From: Riemerella columbina
GTDB taxonomy: Bacteria > Bacteroidota > Bacteroidia > Flavobacteriales > Weeksellaceae
Length of the DNA stretch: 64,000 nucleotides
Direction of reading: 5' to 3'
NCBI RefSeq assembly: GCF_030517065.1
Contig: NZ_CP103950.1
Span: forward strand, 1,054,001-1,118,000
Made by a program: the position numbers and the translations under genes. The notes beneath the pieces were generated by a model that saw nothing but the letters and a program-made list of their open reading frames with translations, did not search any database and was not told the DNA's origin. The first letter of the stretch is position 1, and every line of letters starts with the position of its first letter. Positions 54,732-64,000 of this stretch are shown here, piece after piece.

Positions 54732-57700
54732 TTAGCGATTTACTTTTGTTATATTTCCTACTCTGTTTACTTCTATTTTCCAACAAACATCTTTGATCAT
54801 TAGAGGCTTTCCATTAGAGTCTAACTCATCTAAATGTTGTAGTTGTACGCGTTCACTTTTATTATTGGTTCCATTTTCATTTTTTATAATCTCCTTTGCA
54901 TTAGGCATTGGAACAAAATAGGCAGTATTTTCAGTACAACTCACAAAGCGATAGATTCTATCGTGCTGTTCTTTTGTAAGGTTTTGAAAATCTACAGATT
55001 GGGGCATTTCTCTCTCTTCTTTTGTAGGAATATAAACCAAATCATTTGGAGAGAGACTAAATAAAAATTGTCCTTTTTCTGGATTGGTCTGTAGTGGTAA
55101 TTTTTGATTGAGAGGTAATTCAGAACATTGTTTTTGATGTTCTATGACTTCATAAAGTGGCACGGTTTCGTAGGTGCGTCTGTTGCTTTCATCGTTCCAA
55201 TAGATCGCATAAAATAGATTGGTTCCTTTGTCGGCTTCTGCATATTTTTTATCTTTATTGAAAGTCTCACCAATAGAGAATTTTTTATCACTTTCTTCAT
55301 AGATTCGCACGCTGTAAATAGGCTGATGGGGGCGCGATTTGTTTTTCTTATTGATATTTAAGGTTTGTATGGAATCATTCATCGCCTTGATCCCTTCGGG
55401 GCTAAATGCTGTAGCGAAATCGAGCTCTCCTTTGTCGTTAAGATATTGATTAACATGGTTTTGTAGGATAGTCTGTATGCCAGAATCTGTTACTGAATTA
55501 AGTTGTTTTTGGGTAAAACTATCATCAAGTTTTTTTCGAGATGCGTAAACGTCTACCTCTTCATAGATTGTGAATTTGGTCTGTTGAGTAATTGGATGAT
55601 TTTTTAACTCATTTTTGACGGCGGGGATATTTCCATTGTGTTTTTTTACGATTTTGCCTATTGATTTTCTCAATGTATCATCTACGATCATTGTCCAATC
55701 TTGTAGTGCTGTATTGAGGCTTACCTGTCCTTTTTTTATGCGTTTTATTTTTATTTGACCAAAAGTGCTTTCTTTGTGCATTGATTTTCTTACTGCAAAG
55801 TTCTTCTTTTCTTTTCCTTCTTCTGCACCTTGGCGTTTCCATGTTTTTTTGTATTCTCCAGAAGCTTGTCGCTCCCATTTTTGATAATAGTTGTTGGTCC
55901 TATTGATGATACGATTGTTTTGTTTGAAACTGATGATGATTTTTCGCAGTTTTTCATAGGCATCGGTAGTAAATTTGTCCCAAGGTTTTAGAAATTCTTT
56001 GGCGACTGATATTTTTTTTGTCTCATTAGAAATAGGATCTTTTTTTATCTGAGTTTCCATTTTTCTGAAGCGAGAAACGAGCGGACTTTTTCTTGCTGTT
56101 TCGAGGTGTGTAATGTATTCTATATGTCCTTTGGTGGTACAAGCAATGATGAGTGCATCTAAGGCGTGGTGGCGGTGGTCTATACGCTTTACACTAAAAT
56201 CTTTAGCATCCTTTTGGGGCACTTTTAAGATAAAACGATTGAGCACGGGATCCCAAGCTCCAAAGAGGTTATTATTATTGAGTTCATTAAGGCGTTCAAA
56301 CCTTGGCTGTACAATGGCATTCCATTTATTTTGTAATCCCCAATCTTTACGAAGTCTTGCTGTAATGGCACCAAATACAGGCACCAATCGTTTTGCTGTG
56401 GCTTCTTTTTCGCCTTCTTCTCGTACGATGTTGCTCAAAATTCCTTTAATAAACTTGCTAATGTAGCGGCTATCGTTGAGCTGTCGTTTTATAAAACCAG
56501 AAGGGACTTCCTCCGCTAATAAATTTTTTAATTTGGCTGGATTTTTTCTAAAATACGCCATACAGTGGGCTTCGTATGCTTCAAATGTTGCCAAACGCAC
56601 TTTATTATTTTTGCCTAAATCGATCAGATCGCCGCCTTTACTATTGATGAATTGAGTTGCGATAGTATTATCTTTGATTCTATTGACAACACTTTCACAA
56701 ATGACTTTATTGTTTAATGAATTATCAAAATAACGAGATTGGGGGATAATGTGTTCTATTTCATACTCATCAGTAAATAGTTTAGACAGCGGTATGGGCT
56801 TTAGTGTATAAGGAGAAATATAGCCTTGTTCCAGCCATAATTTATATTTAATAATCTGGTTTTTGGTAGGAGTAGAGGTTTTTCTAATACTTTCTATCTC
56901 TTTATCTACGGTAGATTGACTATAAAATACGCCTTCTTCATACACTTTTAGTAATTCTTGGTGGCTAATGGACGACGGTCTGGGTTTGCGTTCCATTTGG
57001 TCATCATTAGATAATTCCTCTAAAAGTGAAATAATCAATTGATTACGATTGGCATTTTCTGTATATTTTTTATTGATTTTGTTTTTTTGCTCGTTGGTAT
57101 TTTTAATATCTCTACCCAATTCTAAATGAATTTCGGAAAAGAAATTGGGGGCACCATTGCCGTAATGTTTCCAAATATCGTGTACTACCCGAAAGGTTTC
57201 TGTAACGACCTGCTCCACGATAGGATTTTTTAATTGATGTTGTTTAAAAGTATGTTTTAAATAGTAAGCAATATCATCGGGGTGTTTCCAATGGGAAATT
57301 TCCGAAGGCTCAGAATGCCTTCTATACACAGCGTAACAAGCTTGATAGGTGTTAAGCCCTTTTAGCGGATTTTTCCCATGTAGAGTTAAGATACATTTAA
57401 GCATAGCTTGGCTAAAATAATCATCAGATACTTCAGGAATCCTATCCTTATCATAATTGATAGAAGTTAAGCGCTCCATGCTCAGCTTGATGTTTTCTTT
57501 CGTTTCAGGAGTAATATCATTTTCATTCCAATATTTACCCATACGCATCAAAGGGAGAAGTTTTTTGATTGCTTTTTCTGAATAAGCCCCATATTCATTA
57601 GGAAAGGAAGGGATTTTTTTGAAATTTTCTACAAAACTCTCTTCGTTAATATGATGTTTTTGAGCGAAAGAAATTAAGGCTTTTTGGTATTCTTTAGCGT

Positions 57701-59363
57701 CTTTTACAGAGTAGATAATGTGCCATAGGTGCTGTTCTATTTCTTTGGTGAGGAATTGTTGAGGCGTAACACCAGTAACTTGTTTTAGTTTAGAAATCAA
57801 CATATGCCGAGTAGGGCAGAGAGGATATTTTTTGTCTTCGGAATAATTCCAAGTGTATTCAGAAATAGGGGAATTAAAATACCTTAATAATCTTTTTTGT
57901 TCTATTTCTTTTTGTTCTTTTAGAAAATCAAATAATTGGGTATATGCCTCTTCATCAGGGAGTAATAGGTGAGTGACATCTTGGTTAAATTCTATTTTTC
58001 CATCTTGGTCAGTCCCTTCTTTTTTGTATATTTTTAGGTTTTGTAAGAATTGCCAAAGTCTAAACTCTTGGAATAATGGATGCGATTTTGGGATACCTTT
58101 TAGTGCTTCAATATGTTTTTCACCTTTTACATAATAGCCTCTTCGTTCGTAGTCGCAGGTTGCAATGGTTGATTTTTTACTTTTTAATGGCCGCTGATAA
58201 AAAATGATGTCTTCTACGAAAAGATGAGTGAAATCTCTCTCAATAAGGTTTTGTTTATGAGCTTCATTAAGAGGATATAATTCTTCAACACAAGCGAGAT
58301 ATAGGTCTCTGTCGTTCAGCTCGGGATGAAATTCTTTTTGCTTTTCTAAAATGGCATTTAGCTCTTGCTTATAGAATTTTCGCTCTATCGTTTGGATTAG
58401 TTTTCCCTTGATTTTCTGGGTAGGATTTTCGAGTAATTTATCAAAAATATAAGCCCCCAAGTGTTGGTGCGACTGTTGCATCTCTTGTTCCGTTTTCTTT
58501 TTTATCGCAATCCAATCTTGTTTTGAATCTACCATACGGAAACTTCTTTCCACATTGGCTTCATTGTCGGTTTTAGGCATTCCGTCATTTTGAATTTTTG
58601 TCGTTACAATAAATTCTTTGGTCATTCCCACCCAATCATATAAAGGGCGATTGCTTTTCTGGGCATAAACAAAGCCATTATCCAGATGAATATCATAAAA
58701 ATTCTCTTTATCTTCCGATTTTTCTACAGAAACCACTTTTAGGGCATAAAACTCTTCTGTTTTGGAATTTTGGTTTGTATCATCTTGATTTTCTTCGGAA
58801 TCTCGTAGTTCATAATAGCCTCTTTTTTTATTGAAATTAAGAATAATCCAAGCCAATTCTTCACGGCTAATTTTTGTATTTAAAGCTTTCTTTCTAAGGT
58901 AGTATAGAGTCCAATCCTTTGGAATGGCATCGCTATAGCCCCGTTCTTGAAAGTATGAGAGCATTTCTTGGTAAGATGCTTCAAAAAGAAAAGAATGAGT
59001 GCCATCAGGCTGGGGTTTGTAGTTGAGTTTTATTTCGGTAAAGAATTTTCCTTTTCTTTGTTCAAAATCAATTTGTTGAGCATAATGTTGGGGTAAGAAT
59101 TTTAGGATATTTAGCACTCTATGTAGTCGCTCTCTGCGGAGTATATGTCTTTCATATAGCCTTCTTCTGCCTCTGTCATTAGTTCTTTGTGCTGTTTGAG
59201 AAAGAGATTGGCCTTGACTAAACTTCCCGAGGATATCTTGTGACATTGGGATGATGCGTACCCCTAAATCTATAATTCTCCCTTTTTTATTCTCAAAATC
59301 TTGTTCAATCAACGCCCAGCCAATGCTATTAGTGCCCAAATCTAATCCTAAAATTCTTTTCAT
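54732..59363 (-). CDS. cas9: CRISPR-associated endonuclease Cas9 (type II-C, 1543 aa)
   Basis: RNA-guided DNA nuclease. RuvC-I MKRILGLDLGTNSIGWAL with Asp8; bridge helix about 55-85 (RGRRRLYERHILRRERLHRV); RuvC-II EIHLELGRD with Glu748; HNH YEIEHIIPQSRYFDNS with His871 and Asn after it; RuvC-III DHRHHALDALIIA with His1066 and Asp1069. All catalytic residues are intact. At 1543 residues it belongs to the large Bacteroidota II-C group (Neisseria II-C is ~1080), the excess being in the REC lobe (about 90-740) and the C-terminal ~470 residues (WED and PAM-interacting). It heads the cas9-cas1-cas2 operon with its own promoter. Confidence 0.98.
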   Translation of the reverse strand: MKRILGLDLGTNSIGWALIEQDFENKKGRIIDLGVRIIPMSQDILGKFSQGQSLSQTAQRTNDRGRRRLYERHILRRERLHRVLNILKFLPQHYAQQIDFEQRKGKFFTEIKLNYKPQPDGTHSFLFEASYQEMLSYFQERGYSDAIPKDWTLYYLRKKALNTKISREELAWIILNFNKKRGYYELRDSEENQDDTNQNSKTEEFYALKVVSVEKSEDKENFYDIHLDNGFVYAQKSNRPLYDWVGMTKEFIVTTKIQNDGMPKTDNEANVERSFRMVDSKQDWIAIKKKTEQEMQQSHQHLGAYIFDKLLENPTQKIKGKLIQTIERKFYKQELNAILEKQKEFHPELNDRDLYLACVEELYPLNEAHKQNLIERDFTHLFVEDIIFYQRPLKSKKSTIATCDYERRGYYVKGEKHIEALKGIPKSHPLFQEFRLWQFLQNLKIYKKEGTDQDGKIEFNQDVTHLLLPDEEAYTQLFDFLKEQKEIEQKRLLRYFNSPISEYTWNYSEDKKYPLCPTRHMLISKLKQVTGVTPQQFLTKEIEQHLWHIIYSVKDAKEYQKALISFAQKHHINEESFVENFKKIPSFPNEYGAYSEKAIKKLLPLMRMGKYWNENDITPETKENIKLSMERLTSINYDKDRIPEVSDDYFSQAMLKCILTLHGKNPLKGLNTYQACYAVYRRHSEPSEISHWKHPDDIAYYLKHTFKQHQLKNPIVEQVVTETFRVVHDIWKHYGNGAPNFFSEIHLELGRDIKNTNEQKNKINKKYTENANRNQLIISLLEELSNDDQMERKPRPSSISHQELLKVYEEGVFYSQSTVDKEIESIRKTSTPTKNQIIKYKLWLEQGYISPYTLKPIPLSKLFTDEYEIEHIIPQSRYFDNSLNNKVICESVVNRIKDNTIATQFINSKGGDLIDLGKNNKVRLATFEAYEAHCMAYFRKNPAKLKNLLAEEVPSGFIKRQLNDSRYISKFIKGILSNIVREEGEKEATAKRLVPVFGAITARLRKDWGLQNKWNAIVQPRFERLNELNNNNLFGAWDPVLNRFILKVPQKDAKDFSVKRIDHRHHALDALIIACTTKGHIEYITHLETARKSPLVSRFRKMETQIKKDPISNETKKISVAKEFLKPWDKFTTDAYEKLRKIIISFKQNNRIINRTNNYYQKWERQASGEYKKTWKRQGAEEGKEKKNFAVRKSMHKESTFGQIKIKRIKKGQVSLNTALQDWTMIVDDTLRKSIGKIVKKHNGNIPAVKNELKNHPITQQTKFTIYEEVDVYASRKKLDDSFTQKQLNSVTDSGIQTILQNHVNQYLNDKGELDFATAFSPEGIKAMNDSIQTLNINKKNKSRPHQPIYSVRIYEESDKKFSIGETFNKDKKYAEADKGTNLFYAIYWNDESNRRTYETVPLYEVIEHQKQCSELPLNQKLPLQTNPEKGQFLFSLSPNDLVYIPTKEEREMPQSVDFQNLTKEQHDRIYRFVSCTENTAYFVPMPNAKEIIKNENGTNNKSERVQLQHLDELDSNGKPLMIKDVCWKIEVNRVGNITKVNR

Positions 59364-59389
59364 AATAAAAATAATTAAATGAATGCCTA

Positions 59390-59421
59390 CAAATATATAA
59401 AAAAAATAAAAATTAAAGCAA
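59390..59421 (-). promoter_or_regulatory. Promoter of the cas9-cas1-cas2 operon
   Basis: On the minus strand TTG (59421-59419), 21 nt, TATATTTG then T (59397-59390); 26 nt upstream of the cas9 start. Confidence 0.7.
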
Positions 59422-59547
59422 TTTTAATGAATGATTTTTGTTTGATAAGCCAAAATGTCTGTATGAAAATGGATGTGAAACCTATACCTTAGTTATAATT
59501 AAAAGATAAATCAGGTTAAAAATATTCAGCTATTTGCCACCTCTAAT

Positions 59548-59578
59548 TTGGATAATTGGAAAATAGTTTTTATATTTG
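59548..59578 (+). promoter_or_regulatory. Promoter of tracrRNA
   Basis: TTG (59548-59550), 20 nt, TATATTTG (59571-59578). The expected start is about 59583-59585, exactly at the beginning of the anti-repeat. Confidence 0.8.
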
Positions 59579-59583
59579 TGCCA

Positions 59584-59662
59584 AATAAAATTGAAAGCAA
59601 TTCACAATAAGGATGATTCCGTTGTGAAAACATTCAAGGCGGGGTAACTCGCCTTTTTTATT
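59584..59662 (+). ncRNA. tracrRNA
   Basis: 59584-59607 is perfectly complementary over 24 nt to repeat positions 2-25 (begins AATAAAATTGAAAG, ends CAATTCACAA). It is followed by AAGGATGATTCCGTTGTG, the nexus-like part shared with known II-C tracrRNAs, then AAAACATTCAAGG and a terminator hairpin GGCG-GGGTAACT-CGCC with TTTTTT. The uninterrupted duplex with the crRNA would be an RNase III substrate. It is read away from cas9 toward the AddB-like gene. Confidence 0.95.
59636..59660 (+). terminator. Terminator of tracrRNA
   Basis: AGGCGGGGTAACTCGCCT stem-loop followed by seven T. Confidence 0.9.
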
Positions 59663-59698
59663 TAAAAACCTTTTAAAACTCTGGATCAACCGCGTGCT

Positions 59699-62365
59699 AT
59701 GAGATTTCTTAATCAAATTTTAGATGAATTGTTAAGCCAAAATTCAGATTTATCCACGCTGAGCATCGTGCTTCCGGGTAAGCGCCCTGTGGTATTCATT
59801 AAAGATATTCTCAAAAACGATAAAAACTATTCAGGTTTTTTGCCACGCTTTGTGACTATTGAAGATTTAATCGTTCAAATCGCTGAAAAACAAGAAATTA
59901 AAGGTGTCTCGCTCTGGCTATTGGGGTATGAAGTGTACCAAAAATTACATCCTAACGAAGATTTCGGGCAATTTTTAAAATGGTTTCCCACTTTGCTTAA
60001 AGATTGGGATGACATCCTTAAATTCACGACCAATGATGATGAAGTGATTAGCTATATGTTTGATGAAGAGCGAATTAAAAACTGGGGAGAGCAGCTGGGA
60101 GAAGAAGGGAAAGCACGCCGCCGACACCTTGATTTTTGGTTGAAGATGAAAACTTTTCTACCCATGCTAAAATCCGAGTTAGAAGCCAGAGGCTACGCCA
60201 CAGCAGGGATGATTCATCAAGCGGCGAAATTATATATTGAGGATTTTGCAAAAAATACATCGGAAAATTTTGTTTTTTGCGGTTTTAATGCCTTAACGCC
60301 CGTTGAAGAGTTTTTAGTGAAAAAGCTTTTGGAGCAAGATAAAGCCCAGTGTTTTTTCCAAGCGGATGCCTATTATATGAATGATGAAAGGCAGGAAGCA
60401 GGGCAATTTCTCCGAAAATACCGAAAATGGCAGATTTTTCATCAGCAGAGACCGTTTAATTGGGTGGAAGACCACTTTTCCGAACCTAAAAATATTAAGG
60501 TGTACGAGGTGGCAGGCAATGTAACGCAAACGCAGGTGCTTAGCACTCTATTCAAGGATTATCAAGCCGAGGATTACTCCAAAACGGCAGTGATTTTATT
60601 AGATGAAAATTTGCTCCCTGCCACGCTGGATGCGCTCTCCAATGTGCCGCAACTCAATATCACGATGGGCTTGCCACTTAAAAATCTTTCTTTCAGCTTG
60701 GCAATAAAGCAAATTTTCTACTTGCAGCACCAGTTGGAGAAGAAAAAAGGCAGCTATTATTACCGAGATGTGCTGACTATTTTGGAAGCTTTGCCCACAG
60801 ATGAGCTGGAACAGCAGGCGATACAGTCTTTTAAAAACGACATCATTCAGCATAATATTGTCTACCTTTCCGAGGCTTTTCTTAAGAATAATTTAGGCGG
60901 TTTAAGTTTTTATAAAATATTAGAACCTCAGCCAGCATTGGCGCTGTTAGATTTGCTGATTGAATATTGCGAACAGCTAAAATTCCGAGATTTAGATGAT
61001 GTTCAATACGAAACCATCGCTTATTTTGAGAAAAATTTCCAAATCATCAAAAATCAGATGGCGCCGTATCATTTTGAAATTAAGGTAGAAAATTTGGAAC
61101 TTTTAATCCAGCAGTTACTCAATTCCGAAACCATAGATTTCCAAGGTGAACCATTGGCAGGATTGCAGGTTATGGGGCTTTTAGAAACGCGTTTGCTCAA
61201 TTTTGATACCGTGATTTTGCTCTCCACCAACGAGGGTAAGTTGCCCTTGGGGAACTCTCAAAATACCTATCTCCCTTTTGATGTAAGGCAAAAATTCGGA
61301 TTGAACACTTTTATTGAAAATGATGGTATTTACGCCTATCATTTCTACCGTTTATTGCAAGAAAGCAGCACGGTACATTTGCTTTATAATGGACTTTCAT
61401 CAGGCGTTAATACTGGAGAAAAGAGCCGTTTTATAGAGCAGATTAAAATAGAAAGTCCGCATAAAATAGAGCAAATTGTTATAGAAAATCCATCTGAGCC
61501 TATTGAGCAATCGCCGATGAAATTTACAAAGAGTGATTTGGTGATGAAGCGCTTGGCAGACTGGAAAAAAGGCGTTGCGGCATCACATTTGGTCACTTAT
61601 CTTTATAACCCTGTTGATTTTTATTTGAAAATCGTTTTGGGTGTGAAGGAAGTGGAGGAAATAGAGGAGGAACTCTCCGTACGAAACTACGGTAATCTGG
61701 TGCATTACGCTTTGCAATACCTTTACGAAAAACTAAAGGGTCGGATTTTGAAAGAGGCAGATTTTGAGGGAGTTATGTCGGAGATAGATCAGAGCATCGC
61801 CTATGCCATCACGACTTTAAAACACCAACCAGAGTTTTACCAGCGCGGAATGAACTATGTACACCAAGCGATGGCGAAAAAGGTGATTGCAGAAATTTTA
61901 AAGGTAGATTTAGATTTAGTTAAAGCAGGTAATGCTTTGGAAATTATAGAGTTAGAGAAAAAAATAACGGATGTTCCTTTTCAGGTTGATGAGCAAAATA
62001 CGGTTGAGCTTAAAGGTTTTGTTGATAGAATAGACCGCCTGAATGGGCAACTGCGCGTGATAGATTACAAAACGGCTAAAACCAAAAATCTAAACCTCAA
62101 AATTAACGATAAAAACAGAGAAACTTTGATGATGAATACCGACTATAAGCAAGCCTTGCAGTTGAGTATTTATCAGTATGCTTTGGCTCAAGAGCCCGCT
62201 TTTTCTCAACAAAATATGCAGTGTGGCATTTGGAGTTTTGCCGAGGTGACCAAGGGCGTTCAGCCGCTTCAATTGATGGAAGGCACGCCAGAAGAAGCTA
62301 TGGAATCTATTGCGAATATCATCAAAGAAATTCTTAATCCAGAGGTAGATTTCGTAGAGAAATAA
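59699..62365 (+). CDS. PD-(D/E)XK nuclease, AddB/RexB-like repair protein
   Basis: An 888-residue protein. The C-terminal nuclease motif GFVDRIDRLNGQLRVIDYKT (about residues 772-791: D-R-x-D then IDYKT) is the RecB/AddB-type Cas4-like fold. Upstream are helicase-like remnants (STLSIVLPGKRPVVFIKDIL with LPGKR in place of a true Walker A). Bacteroidota proteins of this type pair with an AddA-like helicase to process DNA ends; that partner is not in the window. It begins 37 bp after the tracrRNA terminator. Confidence 0.82.
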   Translation: MRFLNQILDELLSQNSDLSTLSIVLPGKRPVVFIKDILKNDKNYSGFLPRFVTIEDLIVQIAEKQEIKGVSLWLLGYEVYQKLHPNEDFGQFLKWFPTLLKDWDDILKFTTNDDEVISYMFDEERIKNWGEQLGEEGKARRRHLDFWLKMKTFLPMLKSELEARGYATAGMIHQAAKLYIEDFAKNTSENFVFCGFNALTPVEEFLVKKLLEQDKAQCFFQADAYYMNDERQEAGQFLRKYRKWQIFHQQRPFNWVEDHFSEPKNIKVYEVAGNVTQTQVLSTLFKDYQAEDYSKTAVILLDENLLPATLDALSNVPQLNITMGLPLKNLSFSLAIKQIFYLQHQLEKKKGSYYYRDVLTILEALPTDELEQQAIQSFKNDIIQHNIVYLSEAFLKNNLGGLSFYKILEPQPALALLDLLIEYCEQLKFRDLDDVQYETIAYFEKNFQIIKNQMAPYHFEIKVENLELLIQQLLNSETIDFQGEPLAGLQVMGLLETRLLNFDTVILLSTNEGKLPLGNSQNTYLPFDVRQKFGLNTFIENDGIYAYHFYRLLQESSTVHLLYNGLSSGVNTGEKSRFIEQIKIESPHKIEQIVIENPSEPIEQSPMKFTKSDLVMKRLADWKKGVAASHLVTYLYNPVDFYLKIVLGVKEVEEIEEELSVRNYGNLVHYALQYLYEKLKGRILKEADFEGVMSEIDQSIAYAITTLKHQPEFYQRGMNYVHQAMAKKVIAEILKVDLDLVKAGNALEIIELEKKITDVPFQVDEQNTVELKGFVDRIDRLNGQLRVIDYKTAKTKNLNLKINDKNRETLMMNTDYKQALQLSIYQYALAQEPAFSQQNMQCGIWSFAEVTKGVQPLQLMEGTPEEAMESIANIIKEILNPEVDFVEK

Positions 62366-62440
62366 AGCGCTTTACCCTTGCCATTTTTTGAAAATAGAAG
62401 AACACCTTGATTTTATTTTTCGTGTTTCATATATCATCAT

Positions 62441-62448
62441 TAACTTTG
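62441..62448 (+). promoter_or_regulatory. -7 promoter box of uvrA; possible leaderless start
   Basis: TAACTTTG then C, with the ATG at 62453 only 4 nt beyond. Confidence 0.6.
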
Positions 62449-62452
62449 CACT

Positions 62453-64000
62453 ATGAACGAAACGAAAGAATTCATAGAAATCTATGGTGCTCGGGAGCAT
62501 AATTTAAAAAATATTGATGTTAAAATCCCTCGTAATGAGTTGGTTGTGATCACAGGTTTGTCAGGAAGTGGTAAATCCTCGTTGGCTTTTGATACCATTT
62601 TTGCCGAGGGACAGCGGCGTTATATTGAAACTTTTTCGGCTTACGCCAGACAATTTCTTGGCGGTTTAGAACGCCCTGATGTGGACAAAATAGAAGGGCT
62701 CTCGCCAGTGATTGCCATTGAGCAAAAAACTACGAACAAGAATCCGCGCTCTACCGTGGGCACCGTTACAGAGCTATATGATTTCCTACGATTGCTCTAC
62801 GCCAGAGTGGCAGACGCTTATTCCGTGGAAACAGGGCAAAAACTCCAGAGTTATACAGAAGAACAGATTTTAGAAACCATAAAAAAACAATACCAAGGGC
62901 AGAAAGTGCTTCTATTGGCGCCTTTGGTGCGTTCCAGAAAAGGGCACTACCACGAGCTTTTCGTTCAGTTGGCGAAGAAAGGCTATTCCCAAGCGCGGAT
63001 TGATGGCGAACTTCAGGATATAGAATACGATTTAAAATTAGACCGCTACAAAACCCACGATATAGAAGTGGTGGTAGACCGTTGGATTATCGGCGAGAAT
63101 GCCACAGAACAGCGGATGGAGAAGTCCCTTGCTACGGCTCTACAAATGGGTGAGGGCGTCATTATGCTCCAGCGTTTAGGCGAAACAGAAGTGCAATATT
63201 TCTCTAAAAACCTGATGGATGCCACCACAGGGCACGCCTTGCCGCTGCCAGAGCCCAACACCTTTTCATTTAACTCTCCAAAGGGCAATTGCCCAACTTG
63301 CAAGGGCTTGGGAACGGTTAAAAAAATCAATTTAGACTATTTGGTGGAAGACGAGGCGCTGTCCATACAAAAAGGCGCATTAAAACCTTTGGAAGTTCTC
63401 AAAAGTAGCAAATGGCTGGTTACGCAGATTAAGCACATTTTAGAAATTTTTGGTTTAGATTTAAAAACGCCTTATCGTGAGATTCCAAAAGAAGCTTTAG
63501 ATTATATCTATAACGGCTGCCACAAGGAGTTTACAAAGGATTTAAAATATGCAGGAATCACCAAGAAAACCAAGATCAATTTTGATGGATTGATAGCCTA
63601 TTTAGAGCAATTGGTGGAAGACCGCGAGAATTATGATGCCGTGATGATAGAGCGGCAGTTCACCACCGAAGAACAATGCCCAGACTGCAAAGGCGCACGC
63701 CTAAGACCAGAGAGTTTGGCGTTCAAAATAAAAGGCAAAAATATTGCAGAAGTGAATGCGATGAGCCTCTTAGATTTAAAGCAATGGCTATCCGAAATTA
63801 AGGATGCTTTCAGCGAGAAAAAACGTATCATCGCTCAGGAAATCCTCAAAGAAATAGAAACACGATTGTCGTTTTTGCTGGATGTTGGTTTGGAATATTT
63901 AAGCCTCAACCGAAGTAGCAAAACCCTTTCTGGTGGGGAGTCGCAGCGGATTAGGCTGGCAACACAGATTGGCTCGCAGTTGGTCAATGTGCTTTATATT
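62453..64000 (+). CDS. uvrA: Excinuclease ABC subunit UvrA, partial (C-terminus beyond window)
   Basis: 516 codons are visible and the frame is open at the right edge. UvrA scans DNA for damage in nucleotide excision repair. Present are the first Walker A GLSGSGKSSLAFDTIFAEGQ, RRYIETFSAYARQFLGG, the first zinc-module half CPTCKGLGTV, a CPDCKGARLRPE zinc motif and the signature LSGGESQRIRLATQIGS. The N-terminus MNETKEFIEIYGAREHNLKN matches the family start. The second ATPase domain lies outside. Confidence 0.96.
   Translation, partial: MNETKEFIEIYGAREHNLKNIDVKIPRNELVVITGLSGSGKSSLAFDTIFAEGQRRYIETFSAYARQFLGGLERPDVDKIEGLSPVIAIEQKTTNKNPRSTVGTVTELYDFLRLLYARVADAYSVETGQKLQSYTEEQILETIKKQYQGQKVLLLAPLVRSRKGHYHELFVQLAKKGYSQARIDGELQDIEYDLKLDRYKTHDIEVVVDRWIIGENATEQRMEKSLATALQMGEGVIMLQRLGETEVQYFSKNLMDATTGHALPLPEPNTFSFNSPKGNCPTCKGLGTVKKINLDYLVEDEALSIQKGALKPLEVLKSSKWLVTQIKHILEIFGLDLKTPYREIPKEALDYIYNGCHKEFTKDLKYAGITKKTKINFDGLIAYLEQLVEDRENYDAVMIERQFTTEEQCPDCKGARLRPESLAFKIKGKNIAEVNAMSLLDLKQWLSEIKDAFSEKKRIIAQEILKEIETRLSFLLDVGLEYLSLNRSSKTLSGGESQRIRLATQIGSQLVNVLYI

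Overview
The window is chromosomal DNA of a member of the Bacteroidota, most likely a flavobacterium of the Weeksellaceae (Chryseobacterium/Riemerella/Bergeyella group). The basis is AT-rich, densely packed genes, promoters with the Bacteroidota -7 box TAnnTTTG in front of many genes with little Shine-Dalgarno signal, and family-typical proteins: PorX (type IX secretion regulator), Mpl, the DUF1599 / BT_3928-like / TpiA cluster, single-chain serine deaminase and a long type II-C Cas9. The genus is an inference.

Layout. 1-2.8 kb: partial Nudix hydrolase, SRPBCC protein, LptC and an outer-membrane barrel protein. 2.9-7.8 kb: DNA polymerase III delta prime, a first dihydrolipoamide dehydrogenase, a polysaccharide deacetylase and a GNAT enzyme. 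7.9-17.8 kb: a long minus-strand series (serine deaminase, alpha/beta hydrolase, Mpl, PlsC-like acyltransferase, CoA pyrophosphatase, a Ktr/Trk potassium system, prephenate dehydrogenase, alanine dehydrogenase). 17.8-28.8 kb: TsaE, PorX, an HD phosphohydrolase, DoxX and pirin separated by an 8-bp tandem repeat, a frameshifted outer-membrane protein gene, a ZIP transporter, an ABC exporter, DnaJ and GrpE. 28.9-41.4 kb: RsmB-type methyltransferase, second Lpd, FabI, a coiled-coil/ZapA pair, a likely 6S RNA, RNase Y, a further structured-RNA candidate, polyprenyl synthase, DUF1599, BT_3928-like, TerB and TpiA. 41.5-51.8 kb: YchF, an M64 peptidase, a CRISPR relic, CCA-adding enzyme, TatD, iron alcohol dehydrogenase, acyl-CoA dehydrogenase and acyl-CoA synthetase.

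51.8-59.7 kb is a complete type II-C CRISPR-Cas locus: an array of 19 perfect 47-bp repeats plus two decayed ones with 20 spacers, then cas2, cas1 and a 1543-residue cas9 read toward the array, then a tracrRNA gene read away from cas9. The tracrRNA carries a perfect 24-nt anti-repeat, its own promoter and a terminator. Each intact repeat contains a complete flavobacterial promoter (TTG-N20-TATTTTTGC), so every spacer can be transcribed from its own start, as known in principle for Neisseria. The cas2-side flank of the array acts both as putative leader and as terminator. About 7.3 kb away, at 44.4-44.84 kb, lies a decayed second copy: two variant repeats, the same flank and a 5'-truncated cas2.

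The window ends with an AddB-like PD-(D/E)XK nuclease and the first 516 codons of uvrA.
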